From assembly GCA_017502435.1 (NCBI GenBank), contig JAFVUZ010000242.1, positions 1 to 52,581 on the forward strand: a stretch of 52,581 bases of DNA. The letters run 5' to 3'. This DNA comes from Lentisphaeria bacterium (GTDB lineage Bacteria > Verrucomicrobiota > Lentisphaeria > Victivallales > Victivallaceae). Made by a program: the position numbers and the translations under genes. This document shows positions 45,536-52,581 of this stretch, piece by piece (position 1 is the stretch's first letter; each line of letters begins with the position of its first letter). The notes under the pieces are model-generated. The model had not been told where the DNA came from. It did not search any database and saw only the letters and a list, made by a program, of their open reading frames with translations.

Positions 45536-46339
45536 ATGAAAAGATGGTGTATTTTAATAGCTCTGACATTGTGGACTTTTTGTACATTAATGTCGGAAAA
45601 TGCTGAAGCAGAGGAACTTTCTCCGGTAAAAATCAAAGTCAATGTTGAGGATGCTCTCAAATCAAATGACTTGAAGCAGCTGAAGAAGGAACTTCTGGAG
45701 ATGCAGCAGAAAATGGTGCTTCTGGAACTTGAGAACAAAACCTTACGTCAGGAGAAGGAACGCCTTTTTCGGGAGTTTATTGAAATTAACCAAAAGTATC
45801 AACAGCAAAATGGGAGTTATCTCCAGCTGAAGCTTCTGCTTTCCGGAGCCGTGTCAGGCAACGGCGTGCGAAAACCGGATGGCAGGGAAAAGAGGCTTCT
45901 GGCACTTATGGATGATATCTCCAGGTACGGCGGAGAGCTCGCTCTGAATTCCGTACAATTTTGCGAATTTGTCGAATCGCTTGTGAAGGAATCCGCCGTT
46001 GGGAAGATCGGTCGGGCTGAACTTCAACTGAAGTCAGATGAACTTCGCAGACGTGCAGGCAGATTCATGGCGTTGAATGACCGCAATATGCCGCAGGATA
46101 CGGTGGGAAGATGCCGCATCCTTGCAGTAGATCGCGAATCATCCGGCGTTGTATTGTCCGTGGGATCGGTTCATGGTGCGTTTAATGGACTGATTTACCG
46201 TTCCGGCGAGGAACCGGCAGTGTTAAAGGTGGTCGCAACCCGGCCGTTTGTTGCAGCGGCACTGCTGATCAGAGGCAATATCGAGGACCTTTCTCCGGGT
46301 ATGGAGGCTGTAAGTGAACAATTACAACAACAAAAATAA
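45536..46339 (+). CDS. Exported coiled-coil protein upstream of the ribosomal cluster
   Basis: The 267-residue product has a signal peptide (to about residue 25, AEA-E) followed by a strongly predicted coiled coil (about 42-95, heptads such as LKKELLEMQQKMVLLELENKTLRQ, here split over several turns). A helical middle and a C-terminal beta domain follow (GRCRILAVDRESSGVVLSVG, then NGLIYRSG, near 185-260). The coiled coil followed by a beta domain recalls MreC-type or FlgA-like periplasmic proteins, but I see no membrane anchor apart from the signal segment and cannot name a family. It ends 14 bases before rplV, in the place where rpsS would normally lie. A periplasmic scaffold role is a guess. 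Confidence 0.7.
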   Translation: MKRWCILIALTLWTFCTLMSENAEAEELSPVKIKVNVEDALKSNDLKQLKKELLEMQQKMVLLELENKTLRQEKERLFREFIEINQKYQQQNGSYLQLKLLLSGAVSGNGVRKPDGREKRLLALMDDISRYGGELALNSVQFCEFVESLVKESAVGKIGRAELQLKSDELRRRAGRFMALNDRNMPQDTVGRCRILAVDRESSGVVLSVGSVHGAFNGLIYRSGEEPAVLKVVATRPFVAAALLIRGNIEDLSPGMEAVSEQLQQQK

Positions 46340-46353
46340 TAGAGAACCAGATT

Positions 46354-46689
46354 ATGGAAGTTAGAGCATTGACAAAAAACGTGCGGATTTCTCCTGAGAA
46401 AGCCCGCCATGTTTCGCGTCTTATTCAAGGCAAGTCCGTAGTTGAAGCGTTGGCCATCGTCGATTTGAGCCCCCGCAAAGCAGCTCGGTTGCTTGGTGAC
46501 ACGCTCCGCTCCGCTGTGGCAAACGCAGAGAATAACAATGATGTCAACCGTGCCCGTCTGATGGTCAAAACCGTTATGGTCGGTCCCGGTCCCATCATCA
46601 AGCGTTTTCAGCCCAGAGCTCGCGGATCGGCAGGCAGGATTCGTAAAAGAACGAGTCATCTGGAAGTTATTTTGACGGATATTAAATAA
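46354..46689 (+). CDS. rplV: 50S ribosomal protein L22
   Basis: The 111-residue product matches L22 (110 in E. coli), which lines the peptide exit tunnel. Recognisable parts are VRISPEKARHVSRLIQGK at the N-terminus, ANAENNNDVNRARL and the C-terminal RFQPRARGSAGRIRKRTSHLEVIL, where the tunnel-loop hairpin lies. It is the first ribosomal gene of the cluster in this window. The usual upstream neighbours (rpsJ, rplC, rplD, rplW, rplB, rpsS) are absent. Confidence 0.97.
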   Translation: MEVRALTKNVRISPEKARHVSRLIQGKSVVEALAIVDLSPRKAARLLGDTLRSAVANAENNNDVNRARLMVKTVMVGPGPIIKRFQPRARGSAGRIRKRTSHLEVILTDIK

Positions 46690-46702
46690 GTAGGATATTA
46701 TT

Positions 46703-47395
46703 ATGGGACAAAAAGTAAATCCTATCGGATTGAGAACCGCCCTTACTAAAGATTGGGATTCACGCTGGTTCGCCGGCAAAGCCCTCTTTGGTGAATGGTT
46801 GCACGAAGATCTCAAAATCCGTAAATTCATCAAGGAAAAATACGCGGCAGCAGCAATTGCCCGTATCAAAATCGAACGCTTCACCAGTCGCGTCCGTATT
46901 ACCATCTGCTCAGCCCGTCCGGGTATTCTGATCGGTAAACGCGGTGCTGATTTGGATGCATTGCGTCAGGAAGTTGCCAAATTGACCGACAAAAAAGAAG
47001 TTTTTGTCGAAATTGCCGAAATCAAACGTGCTGAAGCCAACGCTCAGCTCGTGGCAGAAAGTATTGCCATGCAGCTTGAACGCCGTATCGGTTTCCGCCG
47101 TGCCATGAAGCGTGCTATCCAGCAGGCTATGGACCTCGGTGTCGATGGTATCAAAATCAGCTGCTCAGGCCGTCTCGGCGGTGCCGAACTTGCCCGTTTC
47201 GAGCAGTACAAAGAAGGTCGTGTGCCCCTGCACACGTTGAAGGCTAATATCGAATATGGTTTTGTCGAAGCCAACACAACTGCCGGTAAAATCGGTGTGA
47301 AGGTTTGGATTTGCCATAAAGAGAATATGGAGGATCAAGAATATGCCGTTAATGCCAAAAAGAGTAAAGTACAGAAAGATTCAACGCGGAAATAA
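46703..47395 (+). CDS. rpsC: 30S ribosomal protein S3
   Basis: The 230-residue product has the S3 N-terminus ([11 protein letters not shown]), the KH-domain loop [18 protein letters not shown] (about 72-89) and the C-terminal [32 protein letters not shown]3 forms part of the mRNA entry channel. The last 17 codons overlap the start of rplP by 53 bases in another frame. The tail after KVWICHKEN is therefore constrained by two proteins. Confidence 0.97.
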   Translation: MGQKVNPIGLRTALTKDWDSRWFAGKALFGEWLHEDLKIRKFIKEKYAAAAIARIKIERFTSRVRITICSARPGILIGKRGADLDALRQEVAKLTDKKEVFVEIAEIKRAEANAQLVAESIAMQLERRIGFRRAMKRAIQQAMDLGVDGIKISCSGRLGGAELARFEQYKEGRVPLHTLKANIEYGFVEANTTAGKIGVKVWICHKENMEDQEYAVNAKKSKVQKDSTRK

Positions 47396-47756
47396 CGGCG
47401 GTCTTGCCACCAGCAATAACAAAGTTGACTTCGGTGACTTTGGATTGCAGTCGTTGACCCGCGGGTACGTTACCAATAATCAGATCGAAGCCGCCCGTAT
47501 CGCTATCAATCGTCATTTGAAACGCAGCGGTAAAGTTTGGATTCGTATGTTTCCGTATAAATCCTTCACCAAGAAGCCCTTGGAAGTCCGTATGGGTAAG
47601 GGAAAAGGAAACGTCGAAGGCTGGGTCGCTCCGGTTAAACCGGGCCGGGTTCTCTTTGAAGTATCCGGTTGCAGCGAAACTGCCGCCCGTGAAGCTATGA
47701 GCCGTGCAGCAAATAAACTTTGCTTGCGTTGCAAGTTCTTGACCAGACAAGATTAA
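47343..47756 (+). CDS. rplP: 50S ribosomal protein L16
   Basis: The 137-residue product begins [16 protein letters not shown], the standard L16 start with two extra residues. The GGAGG site about 9 bases upstream favours the first ATG (47343), inside the rpsC reading frame. Further L16 features are [20 protein letters not shown] and [23 protein letters not shown]16 helps position tRNA and mature the peptidyl-transferase centre of the 50S subunit. Confidence 0.96.
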   Translation: MPLMPKRVKYRKIQRGNNGGLATSNNKVDFGDFGLQSLTRGYVTNNQIEAARIAINRHLKRSGKVWIRMFPYKSFTKKPLEVRMGKGKGNVEGWVAPVKPGRVLFEVSGCSETAAREAMSRAANKLCLRCKFLTRQD

Positions 47757-47768
47757 GGTACTTTTACT

Positions 47769-47963
47769 ATGAAAATGAAACAAGTTCGTGAAATGACCGA
47801 TGCAGAGTTGGTTAGCCAGCTCGCCGAGCTCCGTCGTGAAAAGCTCAATCTGAGCATCCAGAGCCGTACCGGTCAGTTGGAAAAGAGTGCCAGAGTCCGC
47901 CAGGTGCGCCGCGATATTGCACGCATCTATTCTGAACAAACCAACCGTGCCGCCAAGGCATAA
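47769..47963 (+). CDS. rpmC: 50S ribosomal protein L29
   Basis: The 64-residue two-helix protein (63 in E. coli) shows the typical MTDAELVSQLAELRREKLNLSIQ start and VRRDIARIYSEQ end. L29 sits by the exit tunnel near the trigger-factor site. It starts 12 bases after rplP. Confidence 0.95.
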   Translation: MKMKQVREMTDAELVSQLAELRREKLNLSIQSRTGQLEKSARVRQVRRDIARIYSEQTNRAAKA

Positions 47964-47981
47964 GATTAGTCAGGTGCTAAA

Positions 47982-48257
47982 ATGAGTGATATTGAAATTA
48001 CACGTGGCAATCGCAAGGAGCGTATCGGAGTAGTCGTCAGTGATATTCAGGACAAGACCATCGTCGTCCGCGTCGACCGCCGTACTCCGCATCCTCTTTA
48101 TAAGAAGATTGTTAAAGTCAGAAAAAAATTTACTGCCCATGATGAAAAGAACGAAGCCAGAAAAGGCGATACCGTTCGCATCGTCGAAACTCGCCCCTTG
48201 AGCAAAAACAAATGCTGGCGTCTCGTCGAAATCATCAGCCGTGCAGTTGAAAATTAA
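47982..48257 (+). CDS. rpsQ: 30S ribosomal protein S17
   Basis: The 91-residue product (84 in E. coli) has the OB-fold signature [24 protein letters not shown] and the late segment [23 protein letters not shown]. It binds 16S rRNA early in 30S assembly. The conserved H-P-L-Y-K-K segment is present. Confidence 0.96.
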   Translation: MSDIEITRGNRKERIGVVVSDIQDKTIVVRVDRRTPHPLYKKIVKVRKKFTAHDEKNEARKGDTVRIVETRPLSKNKCWRLVEIISRAVEN

Positions 48258-48274
48258 TCCGGGAGAATGCTGAA

Positions 48275-48640
48275 ATGATTCAAATGCAAAGCAGATTGGA
48301 TGTGGCAGATAACTCCGGTGCAAAGTCTATCTGTGTCATGACTGTTCTCGGTCAGCAGAAGACTATTGCTCACGTCGGCGACATCGTTACCGCTGCCGTC
48401 AAGGAAGCAATTCCCGATGGCACTGTCAAAAAAGGTCAGGTCGTCAAGGCTGTTATCGTTCGTACCAAAGCCAAAATCCGTCGCCCCGACGGCTCATATT
48501 TGAGCTTTGACAACAACGCCGCTGTTATCATCGACGGTCAGAAAAACCCCGTTGGCACCCGTATCTTCGGACCGGTTGCCCGTGAATTGCGTGAGAAAGA
48601 TTTTATGAAGATCATCTCTCTCGCCCCGGAGGTGTTGTAA
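48275..48640 (+). CDS. rplN: 50S ribosomal protein L14
   Basis: The 121-residue product has the conserved [21 protein letters not shown] start and the central [17 protein letters not shown], ending in [18 protein letters not shown]14 forms an intersubunit bridge of the 50S particle. rplX starts 2 bases after its stop. Confidence 0.97.
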   Translation: MIQMQSRLDVADNSGAKSICVMTVLGQQKTIAHVGDIVTAAVKEAIPDGTVKKGQVVKAVIVRTKAKIRRPDGSYLSFDNNAAVIIDGQKNPVGTRIFGPVARELREKDFMKIISLAPEVL

Positions 48641-48642
48641 TT

Positions 48643-48909
48643 ATGAAAAATTATCATGTTAAAAAGAACGACAAAGTCGTCGTTATCGCCGGTGCTTACA
48701 AAGGTGAAGAAGCAGTTATCTCTGCCGTTCTTACCAAAAATGACCGCGTAGTCCTCGACTTTACTGAAAAGAAAGACCGCAATATCGGCAAACGTACTCT
48801 CAAAAAGAGTCAGGCCAATCCTCAGGGCGGTCTCGTAGAACGTTCAGTTTCAGTACATGTTTCCAACGTAGCCAAGGTAGCCGATGACGCTGCCAAAAAA
48901 GCGGAGTAA
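48643..48909 (+). CDS. rplX: 50S ribosomal protein L24
   Basis: The 88-residue product has the KOW motif KKNDKVVVIAGAYKGEEAVI near the N-terminus and the GGLVERSVSVHVSNV segment of L24. It is shorter than the 104-residue E. coli protein, lacking most of the C-terminal domain, and ends with an Ala/Lys tail. It initiates 50S assembly. Confidence 0.93.
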   Translation: MKNYHVKKNDKVVVIAGAYKGEEAVISAVLTKNDRVVLDFTEKKDRNIGKRTLKKSQANPQGGLVERSVSVHVSNVAKVADDAAKKAE

Positions 48910-48916
48910 GTGAATT

Positions 48917-49453
48917 ATGCCTGATATGATGAAAAAATATAATGACGAAGTCCGTGCTGCTCTTCAGCAGAAAATGGGCTACAAAAACGTCATGCAGATT
49001 CCGTCGCTTCGCAAAATCGTTATCAGTACCGGTATCAAATCCAGTGCTGAACGCGACGCTTTTGCAGAAGCCAAGAAACACTTGATGGCACTCGCCGGTC
49101 AAGCTCCGGTCATCACCAAGGCCCGCAAGAACGTTTCAAACTTCAAATTGCGTGTCGGTATGCCGGTCGGCGTTATGGTTACCCTGCGTGGTGCCCGTAT
49201 GTACGAATTCCTGGATCGTTTTGTTCACAATACCTGCCCCCGTATCCGTGACTTCCGCGGTATCCCCCGCAAAGGTTTTGACGGAATGGGTAATTTCAAC
49301 ATGGGTATCAGCGACGTTTCAGTTTTCACTGAAGTCGATGCCGACAAGTTGAAATATCCGTTGGGTATCAACATTACGATGGTCACCAATGCCAAGAGCA
49401 ATGACGAGGCTTACGAGCTTCTCAAGATGATGGAAATCCCCTTTGCGGAATAA
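48917..49453 (+). CDS. rplE: 50S ribosomal protein L5
   Basis: The 178-residue product (179 in E. coli) shows QIPSLRKIVISTG, the RKNVSNFKLRVGMPVGVMVTLRG segment and GNFNMGISDVSVFTEVDADKL. It binds 5S rRNA and contacts P-site tRNA. It starts 7 bases after rplX. Confidence 0.97.
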   Translation: MPDMMKKYNDEVRAALQQKMGYKNVMQIPSLRKIVISTGIKSSAERDAFAEAKKHLMALAGQAPVITKARKNVSNFKLRVGMPVGVMVTLRGARMYEFLDRFVHNTCPRIRDFRGIPRKGFDGMGNFNMGISDVSVFTEVDADKLKYPLGINITMVTNAKSNDEAYELLKMMEIPFAE

Positions 49454-49471
49454 TAGAAGGAATTCAATGCT

Positions 49472-49657
49472 ATGGCAAAGAAGAGTTTGATTGTTAAAGC
49501 TCTCAAAGCGAATAAATTCAAAGTTCGTGAATATACACGCTGCAAAGCCTGCGGCCGTCCGAGAGCATATATCCGTAAGTTCCAACTGTGCCGTATCTGC
49601 TTCCGTGAACTGGCTTCAAAAGGCCAGATCCCCGGCGTAACCAAGGCAAGCTGGTAA
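49472..49657 (+). CDS. rpsN: 30S ribosomal protein S14, zinc-binding type
   Basis: The 61-residue product is the short S14 form (type Z), with C-K-A-C and C-R-I-C pairs that bind zinc and the ending [11 protein letters not shown]. It occupies the standard place between rplE and rpsH. Dependence on zinc is known for the type and could matter under zinc limitation. Confidence 0.97.
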   Translation: MAKKSLIVKALKANKFKVREYTRCKACGRPRAYIRKFQLCRICFRELASKGQIPGVTKASW

Positions 49658-49672
49658 GAAGGAGAACACACT

Positions 49673-50068
49673 ATGAGTATGCAAGATCCGATTGCTGATA
49701 TGCTTACACGCCTCCGCAATGCAACCGCTGCAGGTCTTCCTCAGGTTACATTGCCCGGTTCCAACGAAAAAATCGCTATCGCCAACGTCTTTAAAGCCGA
49801 AGGTTATGTCAGCGATGTCGCAGTTACCGAAGATGGCCCCAAAAAGTTTATGACCATCACCCTCAAAAATTATAACGGTAAACCTGTTATCGAAGGTATC
49901 GAACGCGTCAGCAAACCCTCCCGTCGTATCCACTGCGGCAGCAAGGACATCCCCAGAGTCCGCAATGGTCAGGGTACAGTCGTCATCTCCACCTCCAAAG
50001 GCATCCTCAGCGGCGAAAAAGCTGCTGAACTCAATGTCGGCGGTGAGATTATCTGCTATATCTGGTAA
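49673..50068 (+). CDS. rpsH: 30S ribosomal protein S8
   Basis: The 131-residue product (130 in E. coli) has the DPIADMLTRLRNA start and the C-terminal GTVVISTSKGILSGEKA...GGEIICYIW. It binds the central domain of 16S rRNA, and in many bacteria it represses its own operon by binding a mimic in the mRNA. I did not identify such a mimic here. A good GAAGGAG site precedes it. Confidence 0.97.
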   Translation: MSMQDPIADMLTRLRNATAAGLPQVTLPGSNEKIAIANVFKAEGYVSDVAVTEDGPKKFMTITLKNYNGKPVIEGIERVSKPSRRIHCGSKDIPRVRNGQGTVVISTSKGILSGEKAAELNVGGEIICYIW

Positions 50069-50092
50069 TTTAAAAACATAAGGTTGTAAATT

Positions 50093-50626
50093 ATGTCTCG
50101 TATAGGTAAAAAACCAATTCCCGTTCCCAGCGGCGTCAAAGTCACCATCAATGGTGCAAGCGTCGTTGTCGAAGGGAAAACCAAGCTCTCCTGGGAGCTT
50201 CCGGAATTGGTCAAAGCTGAAGTCGTCGGCAACGAAGTTATCGTCAGCCGCGATGACGACAGCCGCCGTTCCAGTGCTATGCAGGGATTGACCCGCAGCT
50301 TGATCAATAACATGGTCGTCGGTGTCAGCCAGGGCTTCAAAAAAGAATTGGCTGTTATCGGTGTCGGTTACAAAGTTCAGGTCTCCGGCAAAAAGCTCGT
50401 TCTGAATCTCGGTTATTCTCACACGATTGAATATGATATCCCCGCAGGTCTTACCATTTCAGTCGTCGACGGCAACAAAATCGTCGTCGAAGGTGCCGAT
50501 AAACAGATGGTCGGTCAGGCCGCTGCAACTATCCGCAGCTTCCGTAAACCCGAACCCTACAAAGGCAAGGGTATCCGCTACGTCGATGAGCAGATCACGC
50601 TCAAAGAAGGTAAAACCGTCGGTTAA
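50093..50626 (+). CDS. rplF: 50S ribosomal protein L6
   Basis: The 177-residue product (same length as in E. coli) has SRIGKKPIPVPSGV at the start, LGYSHTIEYDIPAG in the middle and the RKPEPYKGKGIRYVDE signature near the end. It lies near the GTPase-associated centre of the 50S subunit. Confidence 0.97.
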   Translation: MSRIGKKPIPVPSGVKVTINGASVVVEGKTKLSWELPELVKAEVVGNEVIVSRDDDSRRSSAMQGLTRSLINNMVVGVSQGFKKELAVIGVGYKVQVSGKKLVLNLGYSHTIEYDIPAGLTISVVDGNKIVVEGADKQMVGQAAATIRSFRKPEPYKGKGIRYVDEQITLKEGKTVG

Positions 50627-50647
50627 TGAAAAGGATGTGATGATATC

Positions 50648-51010
50648 ATGGCTATTCAAGATAGAAAAACTTTGCGTGTACGCCGTCACTTGCGTATCCG
50701 TAAAAAAGTTGAAGGCACCGCTGATCGTCCCCGCTTCTGCGTGAGCATCACTGCCAACAACATTTATTGTCAGTTCATTGATGACGTCGCCGGCAGAACT
50801 CTCGCAAGCGTCTCCACTCTTGACGCTCAGTTCAAAGCCGATAACGGCAAACCCAATATGGCAGGTGCCGCTCTGCTCGGCAAAATGGCCGCAGACCGTG
50901 CCAAAGCTGCCAATATTGAAGCAGTTGTCTTTGACCGTTCCGGTTTCAAATATCATGGCCGCGTTCAGGCTATCGCCGATGCCGCCCGCGAAAATGGATT
51001 GAAATTCTAA
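50648..51010 (+). CDS. rplR: 50S ribosomal protein L18
   Basis: The 120-residue product has RVRRHLRIRKKVEGTADRPR at the start and ends FDRSGFKYHGRVQAIADAARENGLKF, both typical of L18. It carries 5S rRNA into the 50S subunit with L5. Confidence 0.97.
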   Translation: MAIQDRKTLRVRRHLRIRKKVEGTADRPRFCVSITANNIYCQFIDDVAGRTLASVSTLDAQFKADNGKPNMAGAALLGKMAADRAKAANIEAVVFDRSGFKYHGRVQAIADAARENGLKF

Positions 51011-51023
51011 GGAGTACGACATC

Positions 51024-51533
51024 ATGGCTAAACGTGAAAAAAATAATAAAGAAGATATGCCCGTAATGCAGTCCGAATTTGACGAAAGTGTCATCTGCGT
51101 CAACCGCAGTGCAAAAGTCGTCAAAGGCGGTAAAAACTTCAGTTTCGGTGCATTGATCGTCGTCGGCGACCGTAACGGCAAAATCGGTTACGGTTACGGC
51201 AAGGCTAACGAAGTCTCCGATGCTATCCGCAAAGGTAATGATGCCGCCCGTCGCAATATGTTCACCGTCAATATGCACGGAGCAACTCTTCCCCACGCAG
51301 TCGAAGTCAAATTCGGCGGTGCAAGAGTTTTGCTCAAACCTGCAGCTCCCGGTACCGGTTTGATCGCCGGCGGTGCTGTCCGTGCCATCCTTGATCTTGC
51401 CGGCGTCAAAGACGTTCTGGCAAAATCTCTCGGTGCCAACAACGCAGCTAACGTCGCCAAGGCTACTTTCAAAGCTCTCGGTATGCTCTGCAGCCATAGC
51501 GAAGCCATGGCAAAACGCGGCCTCGACAAGTAA
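51024..51533 (+). CDS. rpsE: 30S ribosomal protein S5
   Basis: The 169-residue product has the double-stranded-RNA-binding-like N-domain (VNRSAKVVKGGKNFSFGALIVVGD) and the GYGYGKANEVSDAIRKG segment. ALGMLCSHSEAMAKRGL is near the end. S5 contributes to decoding accuracy. The next gene is rplO, 11 bases on; rpmD (L30), which often sits between them, is absent. Confidence 0.97.
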   Translation: MAKREKNNKEDMPVMQSEFDESVICVNRSAKVVKGGKNFSFGALIVVGDRNGKIGYGYGKANEVSDAIRKGNDAARRNMFTVNMHGATLPHAVEVKFGGARVLLKPAAPGTGLIAGGAVRAILDLAGVKDVLAKSLGANNAANVAKATFKALGMLCSHSEAMAKRGLDK

Positions 51534-51544
51534 GGAGTAATAAA

Positions 51545-51991
51545 ATGAAATTGCACGAAATCACTTCTACTCCCGGTTCAACCCACCGTCGCAAACGCGT
51601 CGGTCGCGGTGATGGTTCCGGAATGGGCAAAACTGCCTGCCGCGGTGAAAAGGGTCAGCATTCACGTACCGGTTCATCTTACCGTCCCTTCTTTGAAGGC
51701 GGTCAGATCACCTTCTTCCGTCGCTTGCCCAAACGCGGTTTCAAGAGCATGAGCCACGTTGACTTCACTCTCGTCAACCTCGACATCATCGAAGCCAACT
51801 TCGATGCAGGTGAAGTTGTCAACAGCGAAACCCTCCGTGCCAAGAGCTTGATCGGCAAAGCTGAATTGCCCCTCAAGATACTTGCCAATGGCGAAATTAC
51901 CAAAGCTGTTACCGTTCAGGCTGTTAAATTCTCAGCAGCTGCTGCTGCTAAAATTGAAGCTGCCGGCGGTAAAGTTGAAGTTATCGCTTAA
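51545..51991 (+). CDS. rplO: 50S ribosomal protein L15
   Basis: The 148-residue product has the Gly/Arg-rich N-terminus typical of L15 (RRKRVGRGDGSGMGKTACRGEKGQ), with FEGGQITFFRRLPKRGF following and a C-terminal L18e-like domain. It is the last gene of the cluster. The usual next gene, secY, is missing and a strong terminator follows. Confidence 0.97.
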   Translation: MKLHEITSTPGSTHRRKRVGRGDGSGMGKTACRGEKGQHSRTGSSYRPFFEGGQITFFRRLPKRGFKSMSHVDFTLVNLDIIEANFDAGEVVNSETLRAKSLIGKAELPLKILANGEITKAVTVQAVKFSAAAAAKIEAAGGKVEVIA

Positions 51992-52010
51992 TAGCTTTAA
52001 GCTGTTTTTT

Positions 52011-52046
52011 AAACCGGTGTACTGCAAAAGTACACCGGTTTTTTTG
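52011..52046 (+). terminator. Terminator of the ribosomal protein operon
   Basis: A perfect 12-bp stem (AAACCGGTGTAC, 52011-52022, with GTACACCGGTTT at 52030-52041) closes loop TGCAAAA and runs into a T tract. A smaller AGCT-TTA-AGCT hairpin with T residues precedes it. This shows the ribosomal transcript ends after rplO. Confidence 0.92.
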
Positions 52047-52419
52047 TTTTGTTCTGTTGCCATTGGGTGGAGATAGGGAATTTGAAGAATTTAAGGAGTT
52101 TAAGGATTTGCAAAATTTAAAGAGCCGGGAGAGGGGGGAGCGTAGAGAAGCATTTATGCTGAACGGTGATCTCCCATTGCCGGCAATCATGGTAAAAGAT
52201 TTTCTTTGTCATTTCTCTGCAGTTCATTTGCTTTCATACAGAGGAAGGACAAAGGAAATATTTTGCTGCAATAAAATCGTTCGACATCACGCATCAGCGT
52301 TATAAAATGGGGATGGATATACTCCTGCAGGAGGGATAAGTGTAAAAAAAAGTACGGGAAAAAACTTCATTTATAAAGTTTTTCACCGCAAAATAATTTT
52401 ACAGCAGTCTTTAATTTTT
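52047..52419. other. Non-coding stretch before the terminal MITE copy
   Basis: I see no convincing gene here. The purine-rich stretch 52078-52140 contains repeated GAATTTAAGGAGTTTAAGG-like words. The segment near 52285-52305 (CATCACGCATCAGCGTTATAA) echoes the CACGC-x-x-CAGCGTAA words found inside the MITE copies at 1-130 and 26120-26140. It may be old repeat debris. Confidence 0.3.
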
Positions 52420-52581
52420 GGCTCTGTACTAAACATTGACTGATAATAAAAAAAAATTGAGGGGGTTCGGGGGTATAGTGAGTTGCGACAGCAACGAACG
52501 GCATACCCCTGATGTGGCTAATCCGGCGGAAGATTTGATTGCTCATTCCCTAGCGTTCCACCCGCTTTTATATAGGGGAGG
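52420..52581. mobile_element. Partial copy (left part) of IS1595-like MITE
   Basis: From GGCTCTGTACTAAAC onwards this is nearly identical to the left half of 25928-26234 through GCTCATTCCCTA. It then carries GCGTTCCACCCGCTTTTATATA in the loop where the complete copy has only a few A residues. The inserted word is the reverse complement of a module in the copy at 1-192. The window ends inside the element, so the right end and target duplication cannot be checked. Confidence 0.8.

Noticed and set aside
52057..52305. Open frame of 82 codons near the right edge
   Set aside because: The start lies in a purine-rich repetitive stretch giving E-F-K-E-F-K-type sequence, and the end runs into repeat debris. 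No ribosome-binding site.

Overview
The window looks like a stretch of chromosome from an anaerobic, probably gut-dwelling bacterium of the PVC superphylum, most likely Lentisphaerota (Victivallales-like). That placement is inference. It rests on giant low-complexity repeat proteins without signal peptides, lipoproteins carrying CBM9-like domains, a DegT aminotransferase beside a Gfo/Idh/MocA oxidoreductase, an abbreviated ribosomal cluster without rpmD, and A/T-rich intergenic DNA around genes of moderate GC. The sequence begins and ends inside copies of one miniature inverted-repeat element, so both ends are probably assembly breaks at repeats.

Layout. 1-192: partial mobile element abutting a CBM9-like lipoprotein gene (-). 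2487-3260: HpaI-type aldolase (+). 3332-7894: 1520-residue surface-type protein with AIDA-like and pre-peptidase-like repeats (-). It is divergent from a small Cys-rich ORF (8154-8669) and a giant 3558-residue repeat protein (8719-19395), both +. 19702-23940: dnaK behind a consensus sigma-54 promoter, then groES-groEL. 24110-25951: CBM9-like plus metallophosphoesterase lipoprotein. 25928-26234: a complete 307-bp MITE with an 8-bp target duplication, which supplies the last codons of that lipoprotein. 26249-26869: nitroreductase-like protein (-). 27048-27277: tRNA-Gln and tRNA-Pro, followed by an array of small hairpins and a truncated four-helix-bundle gene. 28076-29389: dicarboxylate/amino-acid:cation symporter. 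29466-32136: Gfo/Idh/MocA oxidoreductase and DegT aminotransferase (-), separated by a palindromic composite repeat.

32431-37485 is a compact minus-strand operon: secretin, membrane-fusion protein, ABC ATPase and MacB-like permease. The pairing of a MacAB-like pump with a secretin in place of a TolC-type channel is the strongest candidate here for an undescribed system. 37958-40748: HD-domain phosphohydrolase, proS and a small unknown gene. 40878-44021: SWIM/SNF2 helicase (-). 44301-45482: purT. 45536-46339: exported coiled-coil protein. 46354-51991: rplV-rpsC-rplP-rpmC-rpsQ-rplN-rplX-rplE-rpsN-rpsH-rplF-rplR-rpsE-rplO, closed by a strong terminator with no rpmD or secY.

All calls come from reading the sequence and recognising families. 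No database search was possible.
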